The notes below the pieces were generated by a model. The model made no database searches. It had not been told where the DNA came from and saw nothing but the letters and a program-made list of their open reading frames with translations. A stretch of DNA of 64,000 nucleotides from Bradyrhizobium sp. sBnM-33 (GTDB lineage: Bacteria > Pseudomonadota > Alphaproteobacteria > Rhizobiales > Xanthobacteraceae), in NCBI RefSeq assembly GCF_032917945.1, contig NZ_CP136624.1, forward strand, positions 3,596,001-3,660,000, read 5' to 3'. Position numbers and translations under genes: made by a program. Positions 18,882 through 27,840 of this stretch are shown here, one piece after another. The first letter of the stretch is position 1; the number at the start of each line of letters is the position of its first letter.

Positions 18882-20471
18882 TCACTTCGCGGGCGAGGTC
18901 TCATCGACCCAGAGGTCTTCGGCGTTTTGATGGGTCAGTTCCGTCGCGTTCAACTGGATCCCCTTGAGCCACGGCTGCACCGCCATGACCGCCTTGTTGT
19001 AGTTGAAGAACCAGACCGGCGCTTCTTCATAGAGCAAAGCATTGGCCTTTTGCAGCAGTTGGCCGCGCTTTGCGGCGTCGTCGGTCTGCCCGGCCTCATC
19101 GATCATCTTGTCGAAGTCCGCGTTCTTGAAGCTCGTGTAGTTGCAAGCTGATGGCGGCGTCGACGAGTGGAAGCATTTGAGCGCCGCCGAGGGATCGGGG
19201 CCGGTCGCCATGGAATAAACATAGGCTTGGAACTCGCCCTTGCGAATGACGTCCGCCAGCACCGCGGTCTCGACCTGCTTGACCTTCACTTTGATGCCCA
19301 CCCGATCCAGCATCGGAATAATGGCCTCGACGATCGGCAAACCCCAGCTTTCATTTGGACTCGTCGTCCATTCGAATTCAAAGCCGGTCGGATAGCCCGC
19401 GTCCGCGAGCAACGCCTTCGCCTTGGCGGGATCGAAGGCGTAGGGCTTCATGGTCTTGTCGTAAAGCGGTGAAGTCAGAGGCAGCCAACTGGTGGCCCGA
19501 TAGGCCTTGCCCTTGACCAGTTTGGCGATGATCAGATCGGTATCGATCGCATGGTTGATAGCCTGCCGAACCCGCTTGTCGGCGAACGGTTTGAATCCGG
19601 GATTCATCCCCATGTGACGCGTGAAGACCTCGGCGACCTCGACGATGGTGCCCTTGAGGCCGGGGTCGGCCTGATAGGCGACATACTGCGCCGGCCCGAG
19701 CACCGAGGTGTCGATTTCCTTGTTACGGAAGGCGACATCGCGCGCCGCGGCTTCGCTCATGAGCGACACAATGAGCTTGCCAGCGTACGGCTTGCCGGAC
19801 TGGTAGAACCTGTCCCACCGCTCCAGAACGACGCGCGATCCCGGCACGTGCTCGAGAAATTTGAATGGCCCAAGACCGATCGGCTTCTGGATGAAGCTCT
19901 CCTTGGCGCCCTCGTCGGCGGGATAGATCGAAGTTATCGCGTTGAAGAAGTAGAAACCCGGATCGACCTTTTCGGTCAGCTTCATTTCGAGCGTGAAGTC
20001 GTCGATTTTTTTTAGACCGGAGATTTCCTTGGCTTTGCCCTTCTCGACCTCGGACGCGCCCTCGATCACGCGGACAAAACGCGCGCCGGGATAGGCTTTG
20101 GTGCCGTCCATGATCCGATTGTAGCTCCAGATGATGTCGTCGGCCGTCATCTTGCGACCATGGTGGAAATAAGCGTCGTCGCGCAGCTTGAAGGTATGAA
20201 CAAGACCTCCGCCGGAGACGGTGACCTCCCTGGCAAGCTCCAGAACCGGCTTGCCATCAGCGGAGTTCCAATTGTAGAGCGATCGATGCAGAGCCTTGGC
20301 GTATATCTCGTCCTGGGCGCGCTGTGTCGTATGAATGTCCATGCTGGTGAAACTTGAGCCATAGGGCGCCGTCATACGAATGGTGCCGCCCTTGCGCGGC
20401 GTCTGGGCCTCCACCGTGGCGGAGAGTGCCAGTCCCAAACCGGCCACGATCGCAATCTTCTTGAGCATCAT
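18882..20471 (-). CDS. Oligopeptide ABC importer binding protein (OppA/DppA-like)
   Basis: Periplasmic cluster C receptor of 529 residues with a signal peptide ending TVEA before QTPRKGG. Family landmarks are GGTIRMTAPYG, FKLRDDAYFHHGRKMTADDI (the typical F-x-DG-x-P-hTA-DV region) and FNPG-like VRQAINHAIDTD. Such proteins bind peptides, glutathione, opines or sugars. The first codon of two ATGs (MMLKK) could be either. It is the first gene of the operon, so transcription starts upstream of 20471. The ligand is unknown; no linked peptidase is present. Confidence 0.9.
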   Translation of the reverse strand: MMLKKIAIVAGLGLALSATVEAQTPRKGGTIRMTAPYGSSFTSMDIHTTQRAQDEIYAKALHRSLYNWNSADGKPVLELAREVTVSGGGLVHTFKLRDDAYFHHGRKMTADDIIWSYNRIMDGTKAYPGARFVRVIEGASEVEKGKAKEISGLKKIDDFTLEMKLTEKVDPGFYFFNAITSIYPADEGAKESFIQKPIGLGPFKFLEHVPGSRVVLERWDRFYQSGKPYAGKLIVSLMSEAAARDVAFRNKEIDTSVLGPAQYVAYQADPGLKGTIVEVAEVFTRHMGMNPGFKPFADKRVRQAINHAIDTDLIIAKLVKGKAYRATSWLPLTSPLYDKTMKPYAFDPAKAKALLADAGYPTGFEFEWTTSPNESWGLPIVEAIIPMLDRVGIKVKVKQVETAVLADVIRKGEFQAYVYSMATGPDPSAALKCFHSSTPPSACNYTSFKNADFDKMIDEAGQTDDAAKRGQLLQKANALLYEEAPVWFFNYNKAVMAVQPWLKGIQLNATELTHQNAEDLWVDETSPAK

Positions 20472-20952
20472 GTTTTCTCCAACAGTGTAGGAGTATTCCG
20501 ATCAGCAAGTTGACCACTCGCAGCGTATCAAGCGCAAGGGGTGCCGTCCTGAATTCGTGAAGCCAGGGCTCCGGAGACAAATGACCGTCGTAAGCCTTGG
20601 TGCCGGGACCCGGGCCTGTGCCGTCAACCTCGCAGACGCTCGCCGACGGTCTCATTGCTGCGGTGCATGAGTCTGCCTTTGGCACTTTTCGGACCTGACA
20701 GGTCTGGCTGACGATGCCCGTTGTTGAGGGCAAAGCGGACTTCCCAGTTGCGCACTCAGACTTCTAAGTTTGACCCACACCGGAAGTCCCCCTTCCGATG
20801 AACCTCGGCTGTCATGTCGCAAAATATTGGGGTCGCAAAACATATATTGCACTAAACCGCTGTCGCGGTGGAGCACGACGGCTCAATGCCCGCGAGTAGG
20901 GAAGTGGCTCCGCTGCCCGGCGACAGATCGGCCCGGGCGGGTCTGCCAGCCC
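20472..20952. other. Intergenic with decayed dispersed repeat
   Basis: No gene. Around 20726-20790 (GAGGGCAAAGCGGACTT, then AGTTTGACCCACACCGG) the sequence resembles a dispersed repeat common in Bradyrhizobium intergenic DNA. That recognition is from memory. Confidence 0.35.
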
Positions 20953-21147
20953 TTAGCTGCGCATGGCGGCGCGGAAGCCGACGAAGCTCACCGCGCCCGC
21001 CACGGTGACGGCAATCCAGCTCGCCCAGAACGGCACATCGACGCCATTCAAGGTGACGGACCACCCCATCACAATCCGGATCAACTGCAGAAGCGCGATC
21101 AGGGCAAAGATGGCGGCGGCAAGCGTGCAAAAGGTTCTTATGGTCAC
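20953..21147 (-). CDS. Small two-helix membrane protein
   Basis: 64 residues from a GTG start. Residues 5-27 and 38-58 form two hydrophobic helices separated by a short NGVDVPFW loop, and the end is basic (FRAAMRS). This layout is common in rhizobial inner-membrane proteins of unknown function. Composition and the regular helix spacing support coding; the start is not backed by a strong ribosome site. Confidence 0.7.
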   Translation of the reverse strand: MTIRTFCTLAAAIFALIALLQLIRIVMGWSVTLNGVDVPFWASWIAVTVAGAVSFVGFRAAMRS

Positions 21148-21312
21148 TGCGGGTCTCCGATGGCACGCGAGGACTCGCTCGTTCCCCCGCAGCCAAAATG
21201 GGGAGGGGCCAGCGCGGCGGCCACTCCCCTTAAGCAGGGAAGTGGCTTAACAGAGCCATTCTCGATGCGTCGCACAATCGCCGTTTCGCGACGCCGCGAG
21301 TCGGGATCACTT

Positions 21313-21407
21313 CCGCCTTTGGCACAACCGGCGATTAGAGATCGGGCAGAGCATGTCCGCTCTGCCCGGGTATTTCAGACATCAACTTGTTCCGCTATTG
21401 CCAAGGC
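21313..21407. repeat. 95-bp direct repeat, copy B (remnant integrase 3' end)
   Basis: Second copy of 14157-14251. On the minus strand it encodes the end ALAIAEQVDV and stop, against ALAIVEQVDV at the other integrase, and then the same hairpin (21344-21367). Upstream coding sequence is absent, so only the tail of a second integrase copy survives here. Confidence 0.8.
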
Positions 21408-21743
21408 GAATGTGCCCACCCCGAAGGTCATCAAAGGATAGTTCGTCAGGTTCGTGTTGGCTTCCGGGGATGGAATAGCTCTTCGGTGGACTGTTTCGGG
21501 TCCTTGATCCGAGAGCGGTCCTTGCGATCGTTCTTCTGTGCTTCGAGCTTCTGCAGGAAACGGAAACGCGGCGATCGGGTCGCGTGCCCCGCTCGGCCGT
21601 GCTTGGTCATGCCGAAACCCTTTTGGCCGCCATGCGTCACTTGATCACCAACGAAAGCGGTGCGGCTCATTTCTTGCGTGCTGGCGCCGCCACCGGGCCA
21701 AGCTTGATGCGGTTCGCCGAAAGCACAAGTCGGAACAGGATTT
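21408..21743. other. Region downstream of phaC, one doubtful frame
   Basis: A 74-codon minus-strand frame (21446-21670, GDQVTHGGQKGFGMTKHGRAG) lies downstream of phaC in the same direction. It is rich in K and R with no family resemblance and no good ribosome site, so it is noted rather than called. Confidence 0.25.
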
Positions 21744-23528
21744 CTACGCTGCGGATCTCACCCGCACGTAAGAGCCCGGCGCGTTTTCGATAATCGTGAG
21801 CTTGCCGCCGCCGGGTTCTCGCGCAGGAACGCGGTCGGAATCAAGTCGCGTTACCCATTCGTCCCAGACCGGCCACCAAGAGCCTTGATGAGGCGTAGCG
21901 CCAGCAAACCATTCGTCAGGGCGCGGCGGCAAATTATCGTTCGTCCAGTGACCATATTTGCTGCCCGGTGCGCTGATCACGCCAGCAATATGGCCAGACG
22001 CCGACAAAACGAACTTGACCGGACCGGAATAGAAGCGGGTCGCTGCATAGGTCGATTTCCATGGCGCAATGTGGTCCTCGCGCGCAGATAGAATGAATGT
22101 CGGCGTCGAAATTTTCGACAAGTCGATCGGGGTATCGGCGAGGTTAATACCGCCGGGTTTTGCAAGGAGATTGTGCTGATACATCGTACGCAAATAGAAC
22201 GAATGCATCGCTGCTGGCATGCGCGTCGAATCGGAATTCCAAAACAGAAGATCAAAGGGCATTTGCTCTTTGCCGAGCAGGTAATTATTGACGACGAAAG
22301 ACCAAATCAGGTCATTCGCCCGCAACATATGGAACGCCGTCGCCATATCTTGCGCTTCCAGATACCCGCGCTCGCGCATCCGTCTTTCGAGAGAAGCCAA
22401 TTGCGCTTCGTCGATGAAGACGGCCATCTCACCCACGTCGGTAAAATCGACGAGTGTCACGAAATACGTGGCACTTGCAATACGGCCGTCGCCCTTCGCG
22501 GCCAAGTAGGCGGCCGTCGAGGCGAGGAGAGTTCCGCCGAGGCAATAGCCGATCGTGTTGACGCTCCGCTCTCCGGTTGCGGACTCGATGACGTCCAGTG
22601 CCGCCAAAGGTCCCTCGATCATGTAATTTTCAAAGGTCTTTTCCGCGAGCTTCTCGTCGGGATTTACCCAGGAGATGACGAAGACCGTATGGCCTTGATC
22701 GACAGCCCATTTGATGAAGGAATTCTTCGGCTGTAGATCGAGAACATAATACTTGTTGATCCACGGCGGCACGATGAGCAGTGGAGGCCTTCGGACTTCC
22801 GGCGTCGATGGCCTGTATTGGATCAATTGCATGAGGTCGGTCTGGTAGACGATTTTTCCTAGAGTCGTGGCGATATTTTCGCCGAGGCGGAAAGCACTCA
22901 TGTCGGTCATCGTAATCGAAAGCCGGCCGTTGCCGCGTTCCAGATCGACGAGAAGATTCTCCAAGCCACGTAGCAAGTTCTGTCCGCCAGAATTCAGCGT
23001 TTCGGCGAGGACCTCCGGATTTGTTGCGACGAAATTGGAGGGCGACAAAGCGTCGACGAATTGGCGAGTGTAGAAATCCACCTTGCGAGCGGTGGCGTCG
23101 TCCATGCCCTGGACTTCGCGGATTGCCGTAAGAATCGATTTGGCAGCAACGAGATAGCCGTCTTTCACGAAACCGAAGATGGCATTCTCGCTCCATTCCG
23201 GATGCTTGAAGCGCTTATCTTGCGGAGCATTGGCTTCTTGCGCGCGGGGCATGAGCATGCGTTCGGCGGTCTTTTGCCAAACATTCAAACCGCCGTAAAA
23301 TAGATCGATCTGAGCGCTCGCGACCGCCGCGGGGTTGGTCATCATCTTCGTCATGAGTTTGAAAAAATCGAACCCGAGGCTCGACGTGTCGCCAATGCCA
23401 AGCTTGACCGCGTCCGGCTGATTCGACACGAAACGTTGCATCAGTATCTGGCTTTGTTTGGCGATTCTCTGCAATTGCGCCGCAAGGACGAGCGGGTCCC
23501 ATCCGGGCTGCACTAGTTTGTCGGCCAT
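21744..23528 (-). CDS. phaC: Class I poly(3-hydroxyalkanoate) synthase
   Basis: Polymerises (R)-3-hydroxyacyl-CoA into storage polyester on granules. The protein has 594 residues, the usual class I length, with the N-terminal PhaC domain and an alpha/beta-hydrolase core. The lipase-like box is G-Y-C329-L-G-G with the nucleophilic cysteine; the catalytic aspartate lies in SAREDHIAPW and the histidine in LSASGHIAG. Tryptophans in NKYYVLDLQP and SWVNPDE regions are conserved. No phaA, phaB or phasin gene adjoins it, so it is probably an additional synthase. The start at 23528 is the only sensible ATG. Confidence 0.95.
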   Translation of the reverse strand: MADKLVQPGWDPLVLAAQLQRIAKQSQILMQRFVSNQPDAVKLGIGDTSSLGFDFFKLMTKMMTNPAAVASAQIDLFYGGLNVWQKTAERMLMPRAQEANAPQDKRFKHPEWSENAIFGFVKDGYLVAAKSILTAIREVQGMDDATARKVDFYTRQFVDALSPSNFVATNPEVLAETLNSGGQNLLRGLENLLVDLERGNGRLSITMTDMSAFRLGENIATTLGKIVYQTDLMQLIQYRPSTPEVRRPPLLIVPPWINKYYVLDLQPKNSFIKWAVDQGHTVFVISWVNPDEKLAEKTFENYMIEGPLAALDVIESATGERSVNTIGYCLGGTLLASTAAYLAAKGDGRIASATYFVTLVDFTDVGEMAVFIDEAQLASLERRMRERGYLEAQDMATAFHMLRANDLIWSFVVNNYLLGKEQMPFDLLFWNSDSTRMPAAMHSFYLRTMYQHNLLAKPGGINLADTPIDLSKISTPTFILSAREDHIAPWKSTYAATRFYSGPVKFVLSASGHIAGVISAPGSKYGHWTNDNLPPRPDEWFAGATPHQGSWWPVWDEWVTRLDSDRVPAREPGGGKLTIIENAPGSYVRVRSAA

Positions 23529-23547
23529 ATCTTTCCCCTAGTGGTTA

Positions 23548-23805
23548 TCAGACCTGTACCAGGAGCTTTGGCTGGTTCTGAAAGACTACCACCTTGCGAT
23601 CAGGTGGGATCAAGAAATGAACGGCTCGGTTTCCCAGCCAAGGTCGCCATTTTGCAATGCAATCAGAATTGTGCGTTGCGAGACTCCCTCCCGGCACGAT
23701 CGCCGTAACTTCGCCTGAATGGACATAGAGGGCGAGTGGAGCGTCTGTCTCCGCAACGCTCCAAGGAGGGGCCAGGCGCGCATTCGTCGCACCGGGCTTC
23801 TCCAT
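23548..23805 (-). CDS. Doubtful ORF upstream of phaC
   Basis: About 85 codons from an ATG at 23805, ending 19 bp before phaC and in the same direction. It has some protein-like segments (LYVHSGEVTAIVPGG, HFLIPPDRKVVVFQ). Third-position GC is only moderate, the family is not recognised, and a start further upstream (23898) is possible. The position suggests co-transcription if real. Confidence 0.3.
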   Translation of the reverse strand: MEKPGATNARLAPPWSVAETDAPLALYVHSGEVTAIVPGGSLATHNSDCIAKWRPWLGNRAVHFLIPPDRKVVVFQNQPKLLVQV

Positions 23806-23898
23806 GAGCGCTGTTGTTCTATCGACCCTAAAGGAGCGCCAGCAAGGGGCCATCAGGGACCCTTGCAACCTATTGCTTGTTGCCGTAAGCGTCGACAC

Positions 23899-24483
23899 GC
23901 TATTAGCGGCGATCCAACAAGGGCAGTGGTGTTGCGTTTGGCCCTGCGCTGACGAAGCGGAGGCGCGCGAGAGCTATTGTTTGCTCCGAGGCTTGCTTGA
24001 TTTCCGTAATGGCACCTTTGAGACATGCCACCTGGTTCTGAACTTGTCTGCTTTCGGGGCAAACCGGAAGCGCTCGGCGTACCGTCGGAATGACGCGATT
24101 GACCCCTTTCGGACGTGTGGGTCACTGGGAGCGAATTGCTTCTGCCGCGCCCCGGCCATGTGAGGCCTCTTTTGGATGAACGTGGGATCGGGTAGTCTTC
24201 TTTAGAGCTGCTCATCGAGGCGGGACGTGCCGACGTCTCCGTTGGAGGTGAATGGGCAGCGGGGGATCCGTCAGCGGGCATCGCACTCTCAATACAGCCC
24301 GACAGTCTTCTTGGCCGGTCTCTCCACTGAGCACTCGCTGCGCGCGCGGCACACGGCGATGATTACGCAAAATGCTTACTTTGAGCCTGCTAGCTCACCT
24401 CGGGCGCAGGCCGTGCCCTCATGCGATGTGATCGTTTGGGGTCCGCTTCAGTTGGCGCTTCACAACAAAAGGGAGGACGCACA
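23899..24483. other. Intergenic with decayed repeat
   Basis: No gene. Near 24027-24080 the sequence (CTTTGAGACATGCC, then GGGCAAACCGGAAGCGC) shares its beginning and spacing with 27126-27185, suggesting two worn copies of one dispersed repeat. Confidence 0.35.
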
Positions 24484-24711
24484 ATGGTTAGAAAAATAAA
24501 TCCCGAGCCAGGCGATCCGACGGCCGGTAACGGAGTTCTAAGCCGCCGAGAGCGCGACTCGTTTGCAAAGCTCAGTCCTGCGTTTCAGCGGCAAGAATGC
24601 CCAGTGACCCCAATTAACGGCGGGAGGCAAAATCATGACCATCTCCCAGTTTCGGCAACTTGCGGCCTACAATCGCTGGGCCAATGCACGCCTGTATGCC
24701 GCTGCACTTGA
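24484..24711 (+). CDS. Possible small ORF before the DinB-like gene
   Basis: An ATG follows an excellent ribosome site (AAGGGAGGACG). The first 45 codons (VRKINPEPGDPTAGNGVLSR) look protein-like. The frame then runs 77 bp into the DinB-like gene in a different phase, so the original end may have been lost. No family recognised. Confidence 0.35.
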   Translation: MVRKINPEPGDPTAGNGVLSRRERDSFAKLSPAFQRQECPVTPINGGRQNHDHLPVSATCGLQSLGQCTPVCRCT

Positions 24712-25174
24712 TCTATCGGATCAGGCATATCGGCTTCACATCGGCGTCGTCTTCGGCAGTCTGCACGGCACATTAAACTACTTGCTGCTGACCGACCGCC
24801 TCTGGCTGAAACGGCTGACCGGTGAAGGCGACCATCCGAATCGCCTTGACGCTATTCTGTATGAAGACCGTGCCGAATTAACCTGGGCGCGTATCGATGA
24901 AGACAATCGGTTGATGGCGGTTGTCGATCAGTACGACGAAGTGACACTTGCCAGTCTCCACGGCTACAAGACATCCTCCGGGATGCCGCAGTCTCAGGTC
25001 CTCGCGGATATTCTGTTGCACCTGTTCAATCACCAGACCCATCATCGCGGACAAGCACATGCGTGCTTATCGATCTTGACGGGTGGCGAACCACCTTCGC
25101 TCGACTTGCTGGCGTTTCAGCGCGGCGGCACAGCGCCCGATCTCAAAACGCTGATCCGACACGGACGGGTGTAG
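24635..25174 (+). CDS. DinB-family putative metal-dependent protein
   Basis: 179 residues, four-helix-bundle DinB/YfiT type. The metal triad histidines are spread as usual: one in VFGSLHGTLNYL near residue 50 and two in LFNHQTHHRGQAH near residue 130, followed by the conserved arginine. The N-terminal AAYNRWANARLY is characteristic. Members include mycothiol- and bacillithiol-dependent transferases and hydrolases; the activity here is unknown. A GGGAGG ribosome site precedes the ATG. Confidence 0.85.
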   Translation: MTISQFRQLAAYNRWANARLYAAALDLSDQAYRLHIGVVFGSLHGTLNYLLLTDRLWLKRLTGEGDHPNRLDAILYEDRAELTWARIDEDNRLMAVVDQYDEVTLASLHGYKTSSGMPQSQVLADILLHLFNHQTHHRGQAHACLSILTGGEPPSLDLLAFQRGGTAPDLKTLIRHGRV

Positions 25175-25620
25175 CGAGTTTGCCGAAGTGTGTGCCGCAA
25201 GGAAACGACGGATCGGAGTGGACGTTTTTGGGCGTCGCCGACGCGCGCGCGGCGCTTCGGCCAGCTTGGGCGAAGCGATGAGGTGCACCCTCTGCGAACC
25301 CTGGCGGCTTTCTCAAGCGCGTGGAGGAGTGCGGTAACAGTACGGTGCCGTTGTTTCCACTGTCACGGGGGATCTTCCCGCTGCGGCTGAGACGTTTCAA
25401 AACCGCGGTATTAGCTGTGCTCGGTGTAGGCTTAAAGGTTGCGCAATAACACGGAATTATGACAGAGCCCCTAAGCAGAAGCAAAGCCCCCAAGTGAAAA
25501 TGCGAGAAGACAAACCGTGGTGCTCTTGGTAACGCGCGACACCAACCGGATTTCGGTCCAGGCCGCGTGCTCTCCTTAAATCCGAAATGATCATAATCAC
25601 CGAAGGAATTACCAGCCACA
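25175..25620. other. Intergenic upstream of the Crp-like gene
   Basis: No convincing gene on either strand. It should carry the promoter of the Crp-like regulator; a ribosome site GAAGGAA precedes that ATG. Confidence 0.4.
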
Positions 25621-26385
25621 ATGAAGCTTCCTACGAGCGTTGGTAATCGACTGTTAGCTGGGCTGCCGTCCGCGGACCTTGGTTTACTCGCCCCTCACTT
25701 CGAGCAAATATCGCTCAAACGAGACGCGGTGCTCGTGCGATCGGGAGATCGGAACGAAAAGGTTTATTTTCCGCACAGCGGGACGATTTCGTTCATGCTC
25801 GACATGCCGAACGGACAAACAGTAGCAACCTCGGTAATCGGGCCTGAGGGAGCGGTGGGCATGCTGTCAGTGCTCGGGCCCTCGCATTCTCCTACCACGG
25901 CTGTCGTGCGCGTGGCGGGGATCGCATCGCAGATCTCCGCATTAAGGTTTCATGCAGCCTTCGGTCAGAGTAGCGTCATCAAACAGGCGGTCCAGACCCA
26001 CACAAGGGCAGTGTTGATGCAGCTTCAACATGTAGCCGCCTGCAACGCGCTGCATCCTGTCGAAGCCCGCATGGCCCGGTGGTTGCTCCACATGCACGAT
26101 AGAATCGACGCTGACGCTATATTGCTAACGCAGGAGGCGCTTTCAGAATTGCTTGGAGTCCGACGAACGACAGTGACGCTGGTTATGCGCAAACTACGGG
26201 GATCGGGTGCTGTACGATCTGGCCGGCGCGGCTTGGTCGAGATTGACAGACAGAGGCTCGAAGAAGCGGCATGCGAGTGCTACAAGGTCATGAGCTGCCG
26301 ATATCACCAGATTTTTCCCGGTGGACACAACGAAGCCTCGCAGTCAGGCCGCACCGGCAGCCAAAACTCCGTTTTGGCCGAATAG
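25621..26385 (+). CDS. Crp/Fnr-family transcriptional regulator
   Basis: 254 residues. Residues 10-125 form a cyclic-nucleotide-binding-type beta barrel (RDAVLVRSGDRNEKVYFPHSG, then SVIGPEGAVGM) and residues 150-225 a winged helix (LTQEALSELLGVRRTTVTLV). Iron-sulfur cysteines of FNR are absent from the N-terminus. The barrel lacks an obvious cAMP phosphate-binding RSAA-type motif, as in the large Bradyrhizobium set of such regulators whose ligands are unknown. Cysteines appear only near the C-terminus (ACECYKVMSC). Confidence 0.88.
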   Translation: MKLPTSVGNRLLAGLPSADLGLLAPHFEQISLKRDAVLVRSGDRNEKVYFPHSGTISFMLDMPNGQTVATSVIGPEGAVGMLSVLGPSHSPTTAVVRVAGIASQISALRFHAAFGQSSVIKQAVQTHTRAVLMQLQHVAACNALHPVEARMARWLLHMHDRIDADAILLTQEALSELLGVRRTTVTLVMRKLRGSGAVRSGRRGLVEIDRQRLEEAACECYKVMSCRYHQIFPGGHNEASQSGRTGSQNSVLAE

Positions 26386-26587
26386 GACCCAAATCATTCT
26401 TTGTAAAAGCATGCATAGCCTTCCGAGTAGTCCCACATGCCGCGATCCTCGGAAGAACGAGTGCCGCCTTGCTTCGCGTTGCTTCATTCAGCGGAAGCCG
26501 GATGATTTGGCAATTTCCATTGGCGAACGACGGAAACGCATCGATTGTTCGGCGTTCGTGTTCTGCCTTATGTTCCGACTTGCGCGA

Positions 26588-26766
26588 TCACCGAATCCAG
26601 CGCGTAGACAACAGATGAAACAGCGCCCGATTACCCCGGTACTTGGCCGCTGGTCGGCTGCTCTCAAACCCGCCGATAATCGTGGCCCCGTAGCGGTCAC
26701 AGACCGCCATTCCCACTTGGTCGAGCTTCGCTTAGTAATGAACACTTCCAACACGCGTCCCGCCAT
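26588..26766 (-). pseudogene. Short rhizobial hypothetical gene, frameshifted
   Basis: Two frames joined near 26705 give a compact protein: VLEVFITKRSSTKWEWR, then VCDRYGATIIGGFESSRPA and KYRGNRALFHLLSTRW to a stop at 26588. This resembles small rhizobial proteins that I recognise only as a type, with the pattern strand, strand, ESSR, helix. A single-base change separates the halves. Function unknown. Confidence 0.55.
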
Positions 26767-27343
26767 CCCCAGATGCGTACCATCAAGGTACCAACGGACC
26801 TTAAGATGTCGGTTCGCTTCTAGACTCTCAGATGTAGTTTGATGAAAGTGAGTGTTTGAAACAGTGTTTGAAACGCAGCGTCTAGCGATGTATTAGTTTG
26901 GCTGGTTTGTCACCTAGTAGCAGGTGCCCCTCAAATGCAAAATCTCGTCGCCAGCTTCGAGTAGCGAAAGAAGTTCGATCCTTGCCCTGCGTAGAATTAC
27001 GGATTTTTTCCCAAATTCACGGTAGGAACAGATCGGCGCCGTTTCACGAACATCTGTCGGTTAATTTAGCGACGAGCCAACAGAGGTAGGATCAATCGAA
27101 CGTGCAACGTCGGCTGTTGGCAGCTTTGAGACATGCCCCGTCTATTCTGAGAATGTCCGTTCACCGGTCGCACCGGAAGTCGCCGTGTTCCGGAAAAACC
27201 GACGCCAATGACCCTGAGCAGACCGCCGGGCCAACGCAAGCCAATGCCGAAATCGACGAAATGATGAACTCAAGGCGCGGGTCCGACCGCCAATTCGTTT
27301 TTTGACCGCAAGCCAATGGCGCAACAGCTTCAGGCCAGTTTGC
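26767..27343. other. Intergenic, short tandem repeat and worn repeat copy
   Basis: AGTGTTTGAAAC occurs twice head to tail at 26851-26874. Near 27126-27185 there is a second worn copy of the element at 24027. No gene is recognised. Confidence 0.4.
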
Positions 27344-27790
27344 TCACTGCCGTTGAGCAGCGCGTGGCGACGAGTGATGATGCGCGATCACCCATTTACC
27401 GTCGCGCTTCACAACCACAAACGTAAAACGCGATGGTCGGGGTTCGTAATCTTGTTCCTTTCGGGCAAAGTCATAAAATCCTGCGACAACGACAGCGTTT
27501 TCACCGAGCACGATTACATTCTTCTCTTGCATCGTGTTCCTACGGCCACCCTTATCGAGCGCCGCGAAATACTCCCGAATCGCCTCGGTGCCTCGGGTCG
27601 CGACCGGGTCGGTCGTTCCGAGAAGAAGGGCATCCGGAGCATAGAGTTTTACCAGTGCATTACGATCGTTGGCGCTGTATGTTGCCGACCACTGATCGAC
27701 TACAGCGCTGGCCTCTTCTGCAGGGCTAGCGAGAGTCGGCGTTGCCACCAACACGAGCGCCACGCCTAGAGCTTTCGTCAGTATCCTCAT
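27344..27790 (-). CDS. Secreted SnoaL/SgcJ-like protein
   Basis: 148 residues with a signal peptide (RILTKALGVALVLVATPTLA) and a DUF4440/SnoaL-like alpha+beta barrel: VVDQWSATYSANDRNALVKL, then YAPDALLLGTTDPVATRG and the closing GKWVIAHHHSSPR. Members range from small hydrolases and isomerases to binding proteins, so activity is open; the double histidine near the end is usual. The ATG is preceded by a GGGAGGG ribosome site. Exported, so probably periplasmic. Confidence 0.85.
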   Translation of the reverse strand: MRILTKALGVALVLVATPTLASPAEEASAVVDQWSATYSANDRNALVKLYAPDALLLGTTDPVATRGTEAIREYFAALDKGGRRNTMQEKNVIVLGENAVVVAGFYDFARKEQDYEPRPSRFTFVVVKRDGKWVIAHHHSSPRAAQRQ

Positions 27791-27840
27791 GTAACCCTCC
27801 CATGAACGGAGGCGCCATCATAACACTCAAAGTCGCCTAT

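Noticed and set aside
23974-24159. 61-codon minus-strand ORF resembling commonly annotated short hypothetical proteins
   Set aside because: The DNA looks like a dispersed intergenic repeat whose copies are often mis-annotated as genes.
25143-25619. 158-codon minus-strand frame upstream of the Crp-like gene
   Set aside because: Proline- and serine-rich, no family pattern, starts inside the promoter of the Crp-like gene.
26851-26874. CRISPR-like or satellite repeat
   Set aside because: Only two head-to-tail 12-bp units with no spacers; not an array.
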